A stretch of 64,000 nucleotides of DNA from the NCBI RefSeq assembly GCF_014852585.1, contig NZ_JACVBX010000003.1, positions 186,001 through 250,000 on the forward strand. The letters run 5' to 3'. Below are positions 25,557-34,884 of the stretch, in pieces. The position numbers and the translations under genes are program-made. Source of the DNA: Pseudomonas sp. PDM18 (GTDB taxonomy: Bacteria; Pseudomonadota; Gammaproteobacteria; Pseudomonadales; Pseudomonadaceae). Below the pieces are notes generated by a model that ran no database searches, was not told the DNA's origin, and saw only the letters and a list, made by a program, of their open reading frames with translations. Within the stretch, counting starts at the first letter, position 1; each line of letters starts with the position of its first letter.

Positions 25557-26828
25557 ATGCTTGATCTGGCTGCGGCGTTCATCGCGCTGACCACCCTGCT
25601 CACCTACGTCAACTACCGCTTCATCCGCCTGCCGCCGACCATCGGCGTCATGGCCACCGCCCTGGTGTTCTCCTTCATTGCCCAGGGCATGTCGCTGCTC
25701 GGCTACCCGGTCCTGGAAGTCGAGATGCAGCAGATCATCAGCCGCATCGACTTCTCCGACGTGCTGATGACCTGGTTCCTGCCTGCGCTGCTGTTCGCCG
25801 GCGCGCTGCACGTGAACCTCGCCGATCTGCGCAACTACAAGTGGCCCATCGGCCTGCTCGCCACCTTCGGCGTGCTGATCGCCACCACCGTGATCGGCTA
25901 CCTGGCCTACTACACCTTCGCCCTGTTCGGCTGGCACGTGGACTTCATCTACTGCCTGCTGTTCGGCGCGCTGATCTCGCCCACCGACCCCATCGCGGTG
26001 CTGGGCATTCTCAGGTCCGCCGGCGCGCCCAAGCCGCTGGCTACCACCATCGTCGGCGAGTCGCTGTTCAACGACGGCACCGCCGTGGTGGTCTTCACCA
26101 TCCTGCTGGGCATCCTGCTGGCCGGCGAGACACCCACCGCATCCACCATCGCCTGGCTGTTCGTGCAGGAGGCCATTGGCGGCATCCTGTTCGGCGCGGC
26201 ACTGGGCTACGGGGTGTTCCTGATGATGCGCGGCATCGACCAGTACCAGGTGGAAGTCATGCTGACCCTGGCCCTGGTGATCGGCGGCGCGGCACTGGCG
26301 GCGCGGCTGCATGTCTCGGCGCCGATCGCCATGGTGGTGGCCGGCCTGATCATCGGGAACCAGGCCCGGCAGTACGCCATGTCCGACGAAACGCGGCGCT
26401 ATATCGACAAGTTCTGGGAGCTGATCGACGAGATCCTCAATGCCCTGCTGTTCGCCCTGATCGGCCTGGAGCTGCTCCTGCTGCCGTTCAACTGGCTACA
26501 CGTGGTCGCTGCCTTCGCCCTCGGCGGAGCGGTGCTGATCTCGCGCCTGCTCACCGTGGCCCCGGCCATCCTGGTGCTGCGCCAGCGGGAGAATGGCCGC
26601 CGCCAGGTGCCTGCCGGCACCATCCGCATCCTTGTCTGGGGCGGTCTGCGCGGCGGCGTGTCGGTGGCGCTGGCACTGTCCCTGCCGCTGGGCGAGCAGC
26701 GCGACCTGATCCTCAGCCTGACCTACGTGGTGGTGCTGGTGTCGATCCTGCTCCAGGGCCTGTCCATCGGCCCGCTGGTGCGGCGCATCTACAAGGGCGC
26801 CGAGCCCGACGCCGACAACCACCACTGA
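25557..26828 (+). CDS. Na+/H+ antiporter (CPA1 family)
   Basis: 423-residue inner-membrane exchanger, probably Na+(or K+)/H+. Around 12 hydrophobic segments. The ion-binding region has [21 protein letters not shown] and [16 protein letters not shown], the conserved TDP and ND motifs of CPA1 antiporters; a later arginine-rich [17 protein letters not shown] is also a family hallmark. The ATG at 25557 follows ACGGAG; the open frame upstream to 25419 lacks membrane character. Its neighbour upstream is an osmoprotectant importer, so both relate to salt stress. Confidence 0.92.
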   Translation: MLDLAAAFIALTTLLTYVNYRFIRLPPTIGVMATALVFSFIAQGMSLLGYPVLEVEMQQIISRIDFSDVLMTWFLPALLFAGALHVNLADLRNYKWPIGLLATFGVLIATTVIGYLAYYTFALFGWHVDFIYCLLFGALISPTDPIAVLGILRSAGAPKPLATTIVGESLFNDGTAVVVFTILLGILLAGETPTASTIAWLFVQEAIGGILFGAALGYGVFLMMRGIDQYQVEVMLTLALVIGGAALAARLHVSAPIAMVVAGLIIGNQARQYAMSDETRRYIDKFWELIDEILNALLFALIGLELLLLPFNWLHVVAAFALGGAVLISRLLTVAPAILVLRQRENGRRQVPAGTIRILVWGGLRGGVSVALALSLPLGEQRDLILSLTYVVVLVSILLQGLSIGPLVRRIYKGAEPDADNHH

Positions 26829-26854
26829 CGGCCCCTTCAAAGGCCAAGCGCCTT

Positions 26855-26879
26855 GCGTCGCCGGGTCTGCCGGCGACGC
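26855..26879 (+). terminator. Stem-loop after the antiporter gene
   Basis: A perfect 10-bp stem, GCGTCGCCGG with loop GTCTG, about 27 bases after the stop. The T-tract is weak (TGCTGTTT), so termination may be partial. It ends 12 bases before the prfC -10 box. Confidence 0.6.
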
Positions 26880-26891
26880 TGCTGTTTACGC

Positions 26892-26897
26892 TATAAT
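26892..26897 (+). promoter_or_regulatory. Sigma-70 -10 box for prfC
   Basis: A perfect TATAAT 59 bp upstream of the prfC ATG. No good -35 hexamer is visible because the position is occupied by the preceding stem-loop. Confidence 0.65.
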
Positions 26898-26955
26898 CCC
26901 GCGCTTTTCGGGCCGCTCGCCGCCCGTCTTCACCGAATCGACCAGGCACCCATCC

Positions 26956-28539
26956 ATGAGCATCCAAGCCGCCGAAGTCGCGAAGCGCCGTACGTTCGCG
27001 ATCATTTCCCACCCCGACGCCGGTAAGACCACCATTACCGAGAAGCTCCTGCTGATGGGCAAGGCGATTGCCGTCGCCGGTACCGTGAAGTCGCGCAAAT
27101 CCGACCGCCACGCCACCTCCGACTGGATGGAGATGGAGAAGCAGCGCGGCATCTCCATTACCACCTCGGTGATGCAGTTCCCCTACCGCGAGCACATGAT
27201 CAACCTGCTCGACACCCCCGGCCACGAAGACTTCTCCGAAGACACCTACCGCACCCTGACCGCGGTGGACTCGGCACTGATGGTCCTCGACGGCGGTAAA
27301 GGTGTAGAGCCGCGCACCATTGCCCTGATGGAAGTCTGCCGCCTGCGCGACACGCCCATCGTCAGCTTCATCAACAAACTCGACCGTGACATCCGCGACC
27401 CGATCGAGCTGCTCGACGAGATCGAAGCGGTGCTGAAGATCAAGGCCGCGCCGATCACCTGGCCGATCGGTTGCTACCGCGACTTCAAGGGTGTGTACCA
27501 CCTCGCCCAGGACAAGATCATCGTCTACGTGCCGGGCCACGGCCACGAGCGCATCGAAACCAAGGTCATCGACAAGCTCGATTCCGACGAGGCACGCGCG
27601 CACCTGGGCGACCTCTACGACAACTTCCTCGAAGAACTGGAGCTGGTGCAGGGCGCCTGCCACGAGTTCGACAAGGACGCCTTCCTCAAAGGCGAGATGA
27701 CCCCGGTATTCTTCGGTACCGCGCTGGGCAACTTCGGTGTCGACCAGGTGCTCGACTGCATCGTCGACTGGGCCCCGCAACCGCTGGAGCGCGGCGCCCA
27801 CGAGCGCACCGTGGCGCCGACCGAGGAGAAGTTCTCCGGCTTCGTGTTCAAGATCCAGGCAAACATGGACCCGAAACACCGCGACCGCATCGCCTTCATG
27901 CGCATTTGCTCTGGCAAGTACGAGAAGGGCATGAAGATGCGCCACGTGCGTTTGGGCAAGGACGTGAAGATCGCCGACGCGCTGACCTTCTTCTCCAGCG
28001 AGCGTGAGCAGCTGGAAGAGGCCTTCGCCGGCGACATCATCGGCCTGCACAACCACGGCACCATCCAGATCGGCGACACCTTCACCGAAGGCGAGGCGCT
28101 GGGCTTCACCGGCATCCCGCACTTCGCCCCGGAGCTGTTCCGCCGCGTGCGCCTGAAGGACCCGCTCAAGTCCAAGCAGCTGCGCCAGGGCCTGCAGGAA
28201 CTGGCCGAGGAAGGCGCCACCCAGGTGTTCTTCCCCGAGCGCAACAACGACATCATCCTCGGCGCCGTCGGCGTGCTGCAGTTCGACGTCGTCGCCAGCC
28301 GCCTGAAGGAGGAATACAAGGTCGAGTGCGCCTACGAGCAGATCAACGTCTGGTCCGCGCGCTGGATCGAGTGCAAGGACGAGAAGAAGCTCAAGGAGTT
28401 CAAGGACAAGGCCTTCGAGAACCTGTCCGTGGACGGCGGCGGCCACCTCACCTACCTGGCCCCGACCCGCGTCAACCTGAGCCTGATGGAAGAGCGCTGG
28501 CCGGACATCACCTTCCGCGCCACCCGCGAACACCACTGA
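26956..28539 (+). CDS. prfC: Peptide chain release factor 3 (RF3)
   Basis: 527-residue translational GTPase that removes RF1/RF2 from ribosomes after termination. GTPase motifs are SHPDAGKTT (G1), GISITTSV (G2), DTPGHEDF (G3) and [10 protein letters not shown] (G4); the beta-barrel and C-terminal RF3 domains follow ([35 protein letters not shown]). Length matches E. coli RF3 (529). It is a single gene with its own promoter and terminator. Confidence 0.96.
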   Translation: MSIQAAEVAKRRTFAIISHPDAGKTTITEKLLLMGKAIAVAGTVKSRKSDRHATSDWMEMEKQRGISITTSVMQFPYREHMINLLDTPGHEDFSEDTYRTLTAVDSALMVLDGGKGVEPRTIALMEVCRLRDTPIVSFINKLDRDIRDPIELLDEIEAVLKIKAAPITWPIGCYRDFKGVYHLAQDKIIVYVPGHGHERIETKVIDKLDSDEARAHLGDLYDNFLEELELVQGACHEFDKDAFLKGEMTPVFFGTALGNFGVDQVLDCIVDWAPQPLERGAHERTVAPTEEKFSGFVFKIQANMDPKHRDRIAFMRICSGKYEKGMKMRHVRLGKDVKIADALTFFSSEREQLEEAFAGDIIGLHNHGTIQIGDTFTEGEALGFTGIPHFAPELFRRVRLKDPLKSKQLRQGLQELAEEGATQVFFPERNNDIILGAVGVLQFDVVASRLKEEYKVECAYEQINVWSARWIECKDEKKLKEFKDKAFENLSVDGGGHLTYLAPTRVNLSLMEERWPDITFRATREHH

Positions 28540-28553
28540 GTTCGCCGCTCCCG

Positions 28554-28580
28554 AAAACGCCCGCCTTGTGCGGGCGTTTT
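28554..28580 (+). terminator. Terminator after prfC
   Basis: AAAACGCCCGC, loop CTTGT, GCGGGCGTTTT: a symmetrical stem-loop 15 bases after the prfC stop, able to act in both directions and so also for the converging deacylase gene. Confidence 0.88.
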
Positions 28581-28619
28581 CATTTGCGCCGATCGGATTC
28601 TCGCAGGAGCAATTCTGCG

Positions 28620-29633
28620 TTACGGATCAAGTGCGCCCGAACTCCAGGTACTGGACGTCGCACTGCCGGTCAGCTTGGCGGCGATGGCGCCCAGCGGGAT
28701 CAGCCGGTCGCGATAGCGTGTGGCAAGCAGCCCGCTCTGCGGTGCGCGCAGGATGTGCTCGCTGCTGGCATCGCCGGGACGGGCAATGATGCGCGCGAAG
28801 CGCTCGCCCGCCTCGATGTACTCGCCCAGCTCGCGTTCGAAAACCAGCACGCCGGCCGCCGGGGCGAACACGGTTTCCATGAAGCCCATGGGCGTGGCTA
28901 TGCCCTTCCACTCCGGCAACGGCCCGGCATCGTTCACCACGCCACGGGCTCCCAGGAAGCGGTAGAGACCGTCGGCATCCTGCTGCGCCAGCGCGTCGCT
29001 CACGTCGCCCTGGCCACGCAGCTCGACGGTCGCCACCAGGCGTCCGGCGAAGCGCTGCTCGGCCTGCCACGGGGCGATTACCACCTCTTCGAACGCGCCG
29101 TCGCCATCGCCTTCCCAGATGATCGCCAGCTCCGCGCACAGCGCAGCGGCGAGGTCCTGCGCGGCAGGCCAGAAACACTCGTGGATGTAGACGTACTGCA
29201 GCGCCTCGTCGTCGGTGTGCAAGTCGAGCACGATGTCCGCCGGCGCGGCCAGTTCGGCCAGGCGTTTCTGCCACAGCGTGAGGCTGTCCAGGGTGCCGCT
29301 GGCAGCCGCCGAGGCGATGAAGCCACGATTGAAGTTGCGGGAGGTCGCGTCGTGGTTCCGACCGAGAATCCGTCCCTGGCGGAATTGCCCGATGCCGATG
29401 GGATTGGCCTGCGGCACCACCGTCACGCTGCCATTGAGCGCACCGCGTTCGGCGGCTTCGCGCAGGCGTGGCAGCAGCTCGTGAAGCACCAGCATCCCGG
29501 CGATTTCATCGGCGTGCACGCCGGCCTGCAGGTGCACCTTCGGCCCCGGTCTGCCGCCGTCGATACGCCAGGCGCGCACACGCAGTTCGGCACCGGAATC
29601 ACCGGGTACGGCGAAGGATACGTCCTCGATCAT
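28620..29633 (-). CDS. Succinylglutamate desuccinylase/aspartoacylase-family zinc deacylase
   Basis: 337-residue M14-like hydrolase, expected to remove an acyl group from an N-acyl amino acid. The zinc-binding motif is in LQAGVHADEIAGM (H and E, about residues 37-44) and the later His in LDLHTDDEALQ; RNFNRG provides the substrate arginine segment. The C-terminal half contains a biotinyl-lipoyl-like barrel (VFERELGEYIEAGERFARI). Related proteins include the ectoine-pathway deacetylase DoeB; substrate cannot be assigned here. It is divergent from a TetR/BetI-type regulator and near an amino acid transporter and aminotransferase, suggesting catabolism of an N-acylated amino acid. Confidence 0.85.
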   Translation of the reverse strand: MIEDVSFAVPGDSGAELRVRAWRIDGGRPGPKVHLQAGVHADEIAGMLVLHELLPRLREAAERGALNGSVTVVPQANPIGIGQFRQGRILGRNHDATSRNFNRGFIASAAASGTLDSLTLWQKRLAELAAPADIVLDLHTDDEALQYVYIHECFWPAAQDLAAALCAELAIIWEGDGDGAFEEVVIAPWQAEQRFAGRLVATVELRGQGDVSDALAQQDADGLYRFLGARGVVNDAGPLPEWKGIATPMGFMETVFAPAAGVLVFERELGEYIEAGERFARIIARPGDASSEHILRAPQSGLLATRYRDRLIPLGAIAAKLTGSATSSTWSSGALDP

Positions 29634-29761
29634 CTGTCTTCTCTCCTCTGTCTGGCCTCTGTCTGCCCTCTATCCAAAAGGCCCGTGGAAATCTTCCTCG
29701 TCGCCTCCTAGTATCGAAACCGTTCGCCGCTCGCCGGCACCACGCAACACAGGACGCCCCC

Positions 29762-30385
29762 TTGGATATCCCCCGCCAGAAAGCCCAGCGTGCCACCCCC
29801 GAGGAACGCCGCGATCACCTCGTGCGCGCCTGCCTCAAGTGCCTGGTCGCCGATGGCCATGCGGGCATCTCGGTGCGTCGCATCGCCAAGGAGGCTGGCG
29901 TCGCCGTGGGCTTGGTGAATCACCATTTCGGCAGCATCGACGCGCTGGTCGCCCAGGCCTACGAAACCCTCGCCAGCGAGGTCACCCAGGCGCTCTACCA
30001 GCAGGTCGACGCAGTCGGCAACGACCCCGCCGCACGCATGGAAGCCTTCCTCACCGGCTCCTTCTCGCCCCAGGTGCTGGACCCCGACCTGCTCAGCCCC
30101 TGGGTAGTGTTCTGGAGCCTGATCCGCCATTCACCGCCGGTGAACGAGGCGCACGAGCGCGGCTACCACAGCTATCTCGCCATCCTGGAAAAACTCATCA
30201 GCGAACTCGCCAGCGCCGAAGGCTTCAGCGTGGCGCGCCCGCGCCTGGCAGCCATCGGACTCTCCGCCATGCTCGACGGACTGTGGCTGGAGTGGTGCCT
30301 GAACCCAACCAACTTCAGCGCCGCCGATGGCCTGGAACTCAGCCGCTGCTGGGTGGAAGGACTCCGCCGCGGCGCCTACGCGTGA
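29762..30385 (+). CDS. TetR/BetI-family transcriptional regulator
   Basis: 207-residue repressor. The N-terminal helix-turn-helix (about 15-65) reads RRDHLVRACLKCLVADG and ISVRRIAKEAGVAVGLVNHHFGS, very close to BetI; the C-terminal ligand domain resembles TetR_C_6. The best start is TTG at 29762, 9 bases after AGGA; no ATG or GTG fits the family N-terminus, and the frame upstream runs antisense to the deacylase. It is divergent from the deacylase gene and precedes the convergent transporter genes, so it likely controls this catabolic group. Confidence 0.88.
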   Translation: MDIPRQKAQRATPEERRDHLVRACLKCLVADGHAGISVRRIAKEAGVAVGLVNHHFGSIDALVAQAYETLASEVTQALYQQVDAVGNDPAARMEAFLTGSFSPQVLDPDLLSPWVVFWSLIRHSPPVNEAHERGYHSYLAILEKLISELASAEGFSVARPRLAAIGLSAMLDGLWLEWCLNPTNFSAADGLELSRCWVEGLRRGAYA

Positions 30386-30442
30386 GGTACGGCAAGGATC
30401 TGCCGCGCGTTGGCTGGATATCGTTGGGCGAGTAATGAAATC

Positions 30443-31192
30443 TCAAACTGCCGTCCTTGCACGGCGCTTAGCCAGCCATGAACGCTGCGTCGTCTTCTGC
30501 GCCTCGCGGCGCACCGGCGTGGCGCGCTCCAGCAAGGCGAACAGCGCCTCGATGATGAAGGTCAGGCAGATGTAGATCGCCGCCACCAGCAGCAGTGGCT
30601 CATAGACCTGGAAAGTCTGCGCACGCACCACGTTGGCCGCGCCAAGCAGGTCGACCACGGCGATGGTAGAAGCCAGCGCGGTGGACTTGAGCAGCATCAC
30701 GCTCTCCCCCGCCAGGGTCGGCAGCAGCAGGCGAATCGCGCGCGGCAGCCACACGCGGTAGAGCACCAACCTGCGGTTCATACCGAATGCCGAAGCCGCC
30801 TCCAGCTCGCCGCGCGGCACCGCCTTGAGGCCGCCGCGAACCACCTCGCCGACATAGGCGCCGACCGAAAGGATCAGCGCGATCACGATGTACCAGAAGC
30901 CATCGCGCAGGTATGGCCAGAGGAAGCTGCCGCGGATCAGCGGGAATTGCGCGAAGAGGCTGCCCAGGCCGTAGTAGAAGATGTAGATCTGCACTAGCAG
31001 CGGCGTGCCGCGAATCACGCTGGTGTACGCCAGCGCCAGGCGCGAGACCAGGAAGTTGCGCGACATCCGCGCCAGCGCCACGCCCAGCGCCAGCACGAAG
31101 CCCAGCGTGGCGGAAATCAGCAGGATCACCAGGGTGGTGCCCAAGCCCTTGAGCAGCAGGGCCGCATAGACGAATAGCCAGTGTTCGTTCAT
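30443..31192 (-). CDS. Polar amino acid ABC transporter permease (HisM-like)
   Basis: 249-residue inner-membrane permease of the His/Glu/Gln/Arg/opine family. It starts with the typical KGLGTTLVILLISATLGF segment, then RGTPLLVQIYIFYYGL and the EAA loop GGLKAVPRGELEAASAFGMN. It is the last gene of a four-gene minus-strand operon (fused aminotransferase/ATPase, binding protein, two permeases). The start is 13 bases downstream of the previous stop. The Arg-rich C-terminal tail is unremarkable. Confidence 0.92.
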   Translation of the reverse strand: MNEHWLFVYAALLLKGLGTTLVILLISATLGFVLALGVALARMSRNFLVSRLALAYTSVIRGTPLLVQIYIFYYGLGSLFAQFPLIRGSFLWPYLRDGFWYIVIALILSVGAYVGEVVRGGLKAVPRGELEAASAFGMNRRLVLYRVWLPRAIRLLLPTLAGESVMLLKSTALASTIAVVDLLGAANVVRAQTFQVYEPLLLVAAIYICLTFIIEALFALLERATPVRREAQKTTQRSWLAKRRARTAV

Positions 31193-31205
31193 CGCCGCGC
31201 CTCGT

Positions 31206-31916
31206 TCAGACCGCCGGAATCCAGCGGCGGAAGCGCCGCTCCAGGTAGCCCGCGAACAGGTTGGAAAGCACGGTGAGCACGTAATACAGCGCCGCCGCGG
31301 TGAGGTAGAAGGTCAGGTAGTGGCGGGTCGAGCCAGCAGCCTGCTTGGCGGTGTAGAGCAGCTCGTTGGTGCCCACCACGCTGATCAACGCGCTGTCCTT
31401 GATCAGGTTGACCCACAGGTTGGCCATGCCGGCCAGGGCGTTGGGCGCCATCATCGGCAGGGTCACCCGGCGGAACAGGCCGAAACCGTGCATGCCGTAG
31501 GCGCGCGCCGCTTCGATCTGGCCATAGGGAATCGACTGGATGGCGCCCCGGAAGATTTCCGAGGCGTAGGCGCCCTGCACCAGGCCGAGCACGGCAATGG
31601 CCACCATCATGCCGTTGAGCTTCACCTGGCCGTAGCCGAGCCATTCGAAGAACTGGTTCAGGCCCATGGAGCCAACGTAGAACAGCAGCAGGATCAGCAG
31701 CAGCTCCGGCACCGCCCGGCACAGCGTGGTGTAGCCCCGCGCGAGCATCGCCAGCGGGCGCGGTCCGCTGATCTTGGCGCTGGCCGCGGCCAGGCCGATC
31801 AGCAGGCCGACGAGAAAGGCACCGACGGAAATCTGCAGGGTGACCAGCAACCCCTTGAGCAGGGCCGGGCCCCAGCCGGTGGGACCGAAGCCGATCAGGT
31901 CGAAGATGCTTTGCAT
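31206..31916 (-). CDS. Polar amino acid ABC transporter permease (HisQ-like)
   Basis: 236-residue inner-membrane partner of the downstream permease. It contains KGLLVTLQISVGAFLVGLLI, CRAVPELLLILLLFY and the EAA loop GAIQSIPYGQIEAARAYGMH. The ATG at 31916 has GGAGA upstream; the open frame beyond it covers an intercistronic hairpin and is not coding. Two permeases imply a heterodimer as in HisQM. Confidence 0.92.
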   Translation of the reverse strand: MQSIFDLIGFGPTGWGPALLKGLLVTLQISVGAFLVGLLIGLAAASAKISGPRPLAMLARGYTTLCRAVPELLLILLLFYVGSMGLNQFFEWLGYGQVKLNGMMVAIAVLGLVQGAYASEIFRGAIQSIPYGQIEAARAYGMHGFGLFRRVTLPMMAPNALAGMANLWVNLIKDSALISVVGTNELLYTAKQAAGSTRHYLTFYLTAAALYYVLTVLSNLFAGYLERRFRRWIPAV

Positions 31917-31949
31917 GGCCGTCTCCAGGGTGGGAGGCTCAGGGTCATC

Positions 31950-31972
31950 CCCGTGCCCGCAGCGGGCACGGG
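31950..31972 (-). other. Intercistronic hairpin after the binding-protein gene
   Basis: CCCGTGCCC-GCAGC-GGGCACGGG, a 9-bp stem with 5-base loop, 17 bases after the binding-protein stop. No T-run follows, so it probably stabilises the upstream mRNA rather than terminating, favouring binding-protein expression over permeases. Confidence 0.6.
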
Positions 31973-31989
31973 TCCGGCTCACGCCGGAA

Positions 31990-32775
31990 TCACTGCTTGG
32001 GCGCGACGCTCATGCCGAAGTACTTGTCCGACAGCGCCTTGTAGTCATCGCTGGCGAGCAGCTTGCCGATGGCCTCGTCCATCTTCGCCTTCAGCTCGGT
32101 ATCACCCTTGCGCATACCGGCGCCGACGCCGCGGCCGAACAGCGGGTCGTACTTCACTTCACCCTTGTTGACGATGCCGGCCGCCTGGGCGTCCGGCGAC
32201 TTGACGAAGGACGCCACGGCGATGCCGTCGGCCATCATCAGGTCAATGCGCCCGGCCACCAGGTCGGCGTTCACCGAGTCCTGGGTGTCGTAGTAGCGCA
32301 CGTCTGCGATCTTCTCGTAGTACTTCTTCAGGTAGTTGGAGCTGACGGTGGAAATCTGCACGCCGATGGTCTTGCCCTTCAGGCCCTCGGGGCTGATCTG
32401 CACGTCGACCGCCTGGGGCGCGGCGACGGCCACCGGGGTGTCGTAGTAGGGGCGGCTGAAGGCGATCTGCTTCTCGCGCTCATCGGTGATCGACAGGGAG
32501 TTGAAAATCACGTCGATCTTCTTCGCCAGCAGCGCCGGGATGATGCCATCCCAGGCCACCTCGTCGATCTCACAGGTGGCTTTCATCTCGGTGCAGACCT
32601 TGCGGATCAGGTCCGGCTCGAAGCCGACCCAGCTGCCATCGGGCTGCTTCTGCGAGAACGGCGGATAGGGCTCGGCGGCCAGGGCGAAGCGGATCGTCTC
32701 TGCGTGGGCGCTCGCCACGCCGGCCACCAGCATCGCCGCACCCACCATCAGATTGCACAGACCTTTCTTGTTCAT
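31990..32775 (-). CDS. Amino acid ABC transporter substrate-binding protein
   Basis: 261-residue periplasmic protein of solute-binding family 3. The signal peptide is MNKKGLCNLMVGAAMLVAGV..ASAHA, cleaved before ETIRFALA. The mature part has EPYPPFSQKQPDGSWVGFEPDL, DIFNS-type IDVIFNSLSITDEREK, SRPYYDTP and the KGKTIGVQISTVS hinge region, as in HisJ/ArgT/NocT proteins. It lies between the fused aminotransferase/ATPase gene and two permeases. An aromatic or basic amino acid is plausible but not determined. Confidence 0.92.
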   Translation of the reverse strand: MNKKGLCNLMVGAAMLVAGVASAHAETIRFALAAEPYPPFSQKQPDGSWVGFEPDLIRKVCTEMKATCEIDEVAWDGIIPALLAKKIDVIFNSLSITDEREKQIAFSRPYYDTPVAVAAPQAVDVQISPEGLKGKTIGVQISTVSSNYLKKYYEKIADVRYYDTQDSVNADLVAGRIDLMMADGIAVASFVKSPDAQAAGIVNKGEVKYDPLFGRGVGAGMRKGDTELKAKMDEAIGKLLASDDYKALSDKYFGMSVAPKQ

Positions 32776-32844
32776 CGTGATCCCCTGCATTGTTTTATTT
32801 AGTGTTGGGTCACGCTCATCGATGCGCCGACAGCGCGGCATCGG

Positions 32845-34884
32845 TCAGCGATTCTGGTGCGCGTTGACGAACTGCCGGCAGCGCTCGCTGCGCGGCCGCG
32901 AGAAGACCTCCTCGGCGGTGCCCTCCTCCTCGATCAGGCCCTTGTGGAGGAACGCCACATGGCTGGACACATCGCGGGCGAAAGCCATCTCGTGGGTGAC
33001 CAGGATCATGGTCCGCCCCTCCTCCGCCAGCGAGCGGATCACCTTCAGCACTTCGCCCACCAACTCCGGGTCCAGCGCCGAGGTCGGCTCGTCGAACAGC
33101 ATCACTTTCGGCCGCACGGCCAGCGCGCGGGCAATGGCCACGCGCTGCTGCTGGCCGCCGGAAAGAAAGGCCGGGTACTCGTGGCGCTTCTCAGCCAGGC
33201 CGACGCGCTCCAACAGCGCCTCGGCGCGCTCGCGGGCCTCGGCCTTGCTCTCGTGGAGGACAAAGGTCGGCGCCTCGATCAGGTTCTCCAGCACGGTGCG
33301 GTGCGGCCACAGGTTGAAGCTCTGGAACACCATGCCCAGCTGTGAGCGGATGCGGGTGAGCTGCTTCTGGTCGGCCACCATCGGCTCGCCGTGGCGGTTC
33401 TGGGTCAGGCCGATGGTCTCGCCATTGACCGTGACCGAGCCCTGGTTGGGAATCTCCAGCATGTTGATGCAGCGCAGCAGGGTGCTCTTGCCCGAGCCGC
33501 TGGCGCCGATCAGCGAGATCACCTCGCCCTCGCGCGCCGACAGCGACACGCCCTTGAGCACCTCGAAGTCGCCGAAGCGCTTGTGGATATCGCGCACTTC
33601 GATGACCGGCCTGGACTGCGCTTGCGGCTCTTGTAGGAGCGAGTCATGGCCGCGACCCGCCTCGACACGGGCCACATCACGGACGGAGTCTGCTCCTACG
33701 GCGTTGGCCTTCGCCGGAAGAGTTTCGACAAAACGGATGATCCGCGCACAGGCCTCCGCCATGCTCTCGTCGCTCAACCCGAAGGACAGCCGCACAAAGC
33801 CCTCCGCCTGCGGGCCGAAGGCCGCCGCATCGAGCACCGAGACGCCGGTGGCGTGGAACAGCTGCCAGGAGAAGTCCAGCGAGCTGAGGCCGGTGTCGCG
33901 CACATCGACCATGACGAACATGCCGGCCTCGGGCGACAGCACCTTCAGTCGTGGGCAATCGCTCAGCGCGGCAACCACCAGGTCTCGGCGGCGGCGGTAG
34001 ATCTCGCGCATTGTCGTGACAACCTCGTCGTGACGCTCCACCGCCGCGAGGGCGGCCTCCTGCACGAAGCCCGGCAGGCCGTAGAACATGTTCAGCGCGA
34101 GGTTTTCCAGGTGCCCGACCAGCGTCGGGTTGGCGACGATCCAGCCGGCGCGCCAGCCGGTCATGGCGTGGGATTTCGACAGGCTGCCGATGCTCAGGGT
34201 GCGCTCGGCCATGCCGGGCAGCGCCGCAAAGCTCTGGTGTTCGCGCTCGAAGGTGAGGCCCTCGTAGACCTCATCCACTACTACCCAGAGATCATGGGCC
34301 TCCGCCAGCGCGGCAATGGCCAGTAGCTCGTCGCGGTCCAGCACGACACCGGTGGGGTTGCTTGGATTCGCGAGGAAGATCGCCTTGGTCCGTGCGGTGA
34401 TCGCTGCGGCGATATCTCCGGCCAGCGGGCGGAAGCCGTTTTCCGGGCGGGTCGGAACCCCGACCAGCACGGCGCCGGTGGCTTTCAGCGTGGCTTCGTA
34501 GGTGACGTAGACCGGGTCGAAGGTGATGACCTCGTCGCCCTGCTCCAGCAGGCACATCGCGGCAGCAAACAGGCCGTTTTGAGCACCGGCGACGACGATG
34601 ACGTTTTCGGGCCCTGCGTTTTGGCCGAAACGCCGTTCATGTAAAGCCGCGATCGCCTCGCGCAGTGCGGGTTTGCCGGCTACATCACTGTAATGGGTGT
34701 CGCCATCGCGCAACGCGGAAACGGCGGCATCGGTGATGAAGTCCGGAGTAGCGAAATCGGGGTCGCCGACGCTGAGCACTATCACGTCGCGGCCGGCTCG
34801 CTGGGCAGCGATGGCGGCGTAGTGAATGTCCCAGGCGGCGACGCCGGGTCCGACCATCCTGTCCACAAGCGACGAATAACGCAT
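32845..34884 (-). CDS. Aminotransferase / amino acid ABC ATPase fusion
   Basis: A single uninterrupted 679-codon frame encodes two proteins usually separate. Residues about 1-390 are a class I PLP aminotransferase: YSDVAGKPALREAI, NPSNPTGVVL, VVDEVYEGL and the PLP lysine in SLSKSHAMTGWRAGW. Residues about 425-679 are a HisP/GlnQ-type ATPase: Walker A GASGSGKST, Q-loop MVFQSFNLWPH, signature LSGGQQQRVAIARAL, Walker [13 protein letters not shown] and THEM switch. The intervening linker (about 395-418) is encoded by a REP doublet with no stop in this frame. No ATG precedes the ATPase domain; only a GTG (in VIEVRD) could start it independently. The gene heads the transporter operon and ends 69 bp before the binding-protein gene. 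Likely function: import and transamination of the same amino acid. Confidence 0.85.
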   Translation of the reverse strand: MRYSSLVDRMVGPGVAAWDIHYAAIAAQRAGRDVIVLSVGDPDFATPDFITDAAVSALRDGDTHYSDVAGKPALREAIAALHERRFGQNAGPENVIVVAGAQNGLFAAAMCLLEQGDEVITFDPVYVTYEATLKATGAVLVGVPTRPENGFRPLAGDIAAAITARTKAIFLANPSNPTGVVLDRDELLAIAALAEAHDLWVVVDEVYEGLTFEREHQSFAALPGMAERTLSIGSLSKSHAMTGWRAGWIVANPTLVGHLENLALNMFYGLPGFVQEAALAAVERHDEVVTTMREIYRRRRDLVVAALSDCPRLKVLSPEAGMFVMVDVRDTGLSSLDFSWQLFHATGVSVLDAAAFGPQAEGFVRLSFGLSDESMAEACARIIRFVETLPAKANAVGADSVRDVARVEAGRGHDSLLQEPQAQSRPVIEVRDIHKRFGDFEVLKGVSLSAREGEVISLIGASGSGKSTLLRCINMLEIPNQGSVTVNGETIGLTQNRHGEPMVADQKQLTRIRSQLGMVFQSFNLWPHRTVLENLIEAPTFVLHESKAEARERAEALLERVGLAEKRHEYPAFLSGGQQQRVAIARALAVRPKVMLFDEPTSALDPELVGEVLKVIRSLAEEGRTMILVTHEMAFARDVSSHVAFLHKGLIEEEGTAEEVFSRPRSERCRQFVNAHQNR
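33633..33699. repeat. REP doublet inside a coding sequence
   Basis: GTAGGAGC at 33633-33640 and its inverse GCTCCTAC at 33692-33699, with REP-type arms (GAGTCATGGCCGCGACC and GGACGGAGTCTGC). The spacing and ends match the extragenic REP doublets at 19641 and 51707, yet this copy is translated as the linker of the aminotransferase/ATPase fusion. Confidence 0.75.

Noticed and set aside
33633..33699. Frameshift or assembly error joining two genes
   Set aside because: The frame is continuous through the REP and both domains are complete, so an error is not visible in the sequence; kept as a finding with resequencing as the test.
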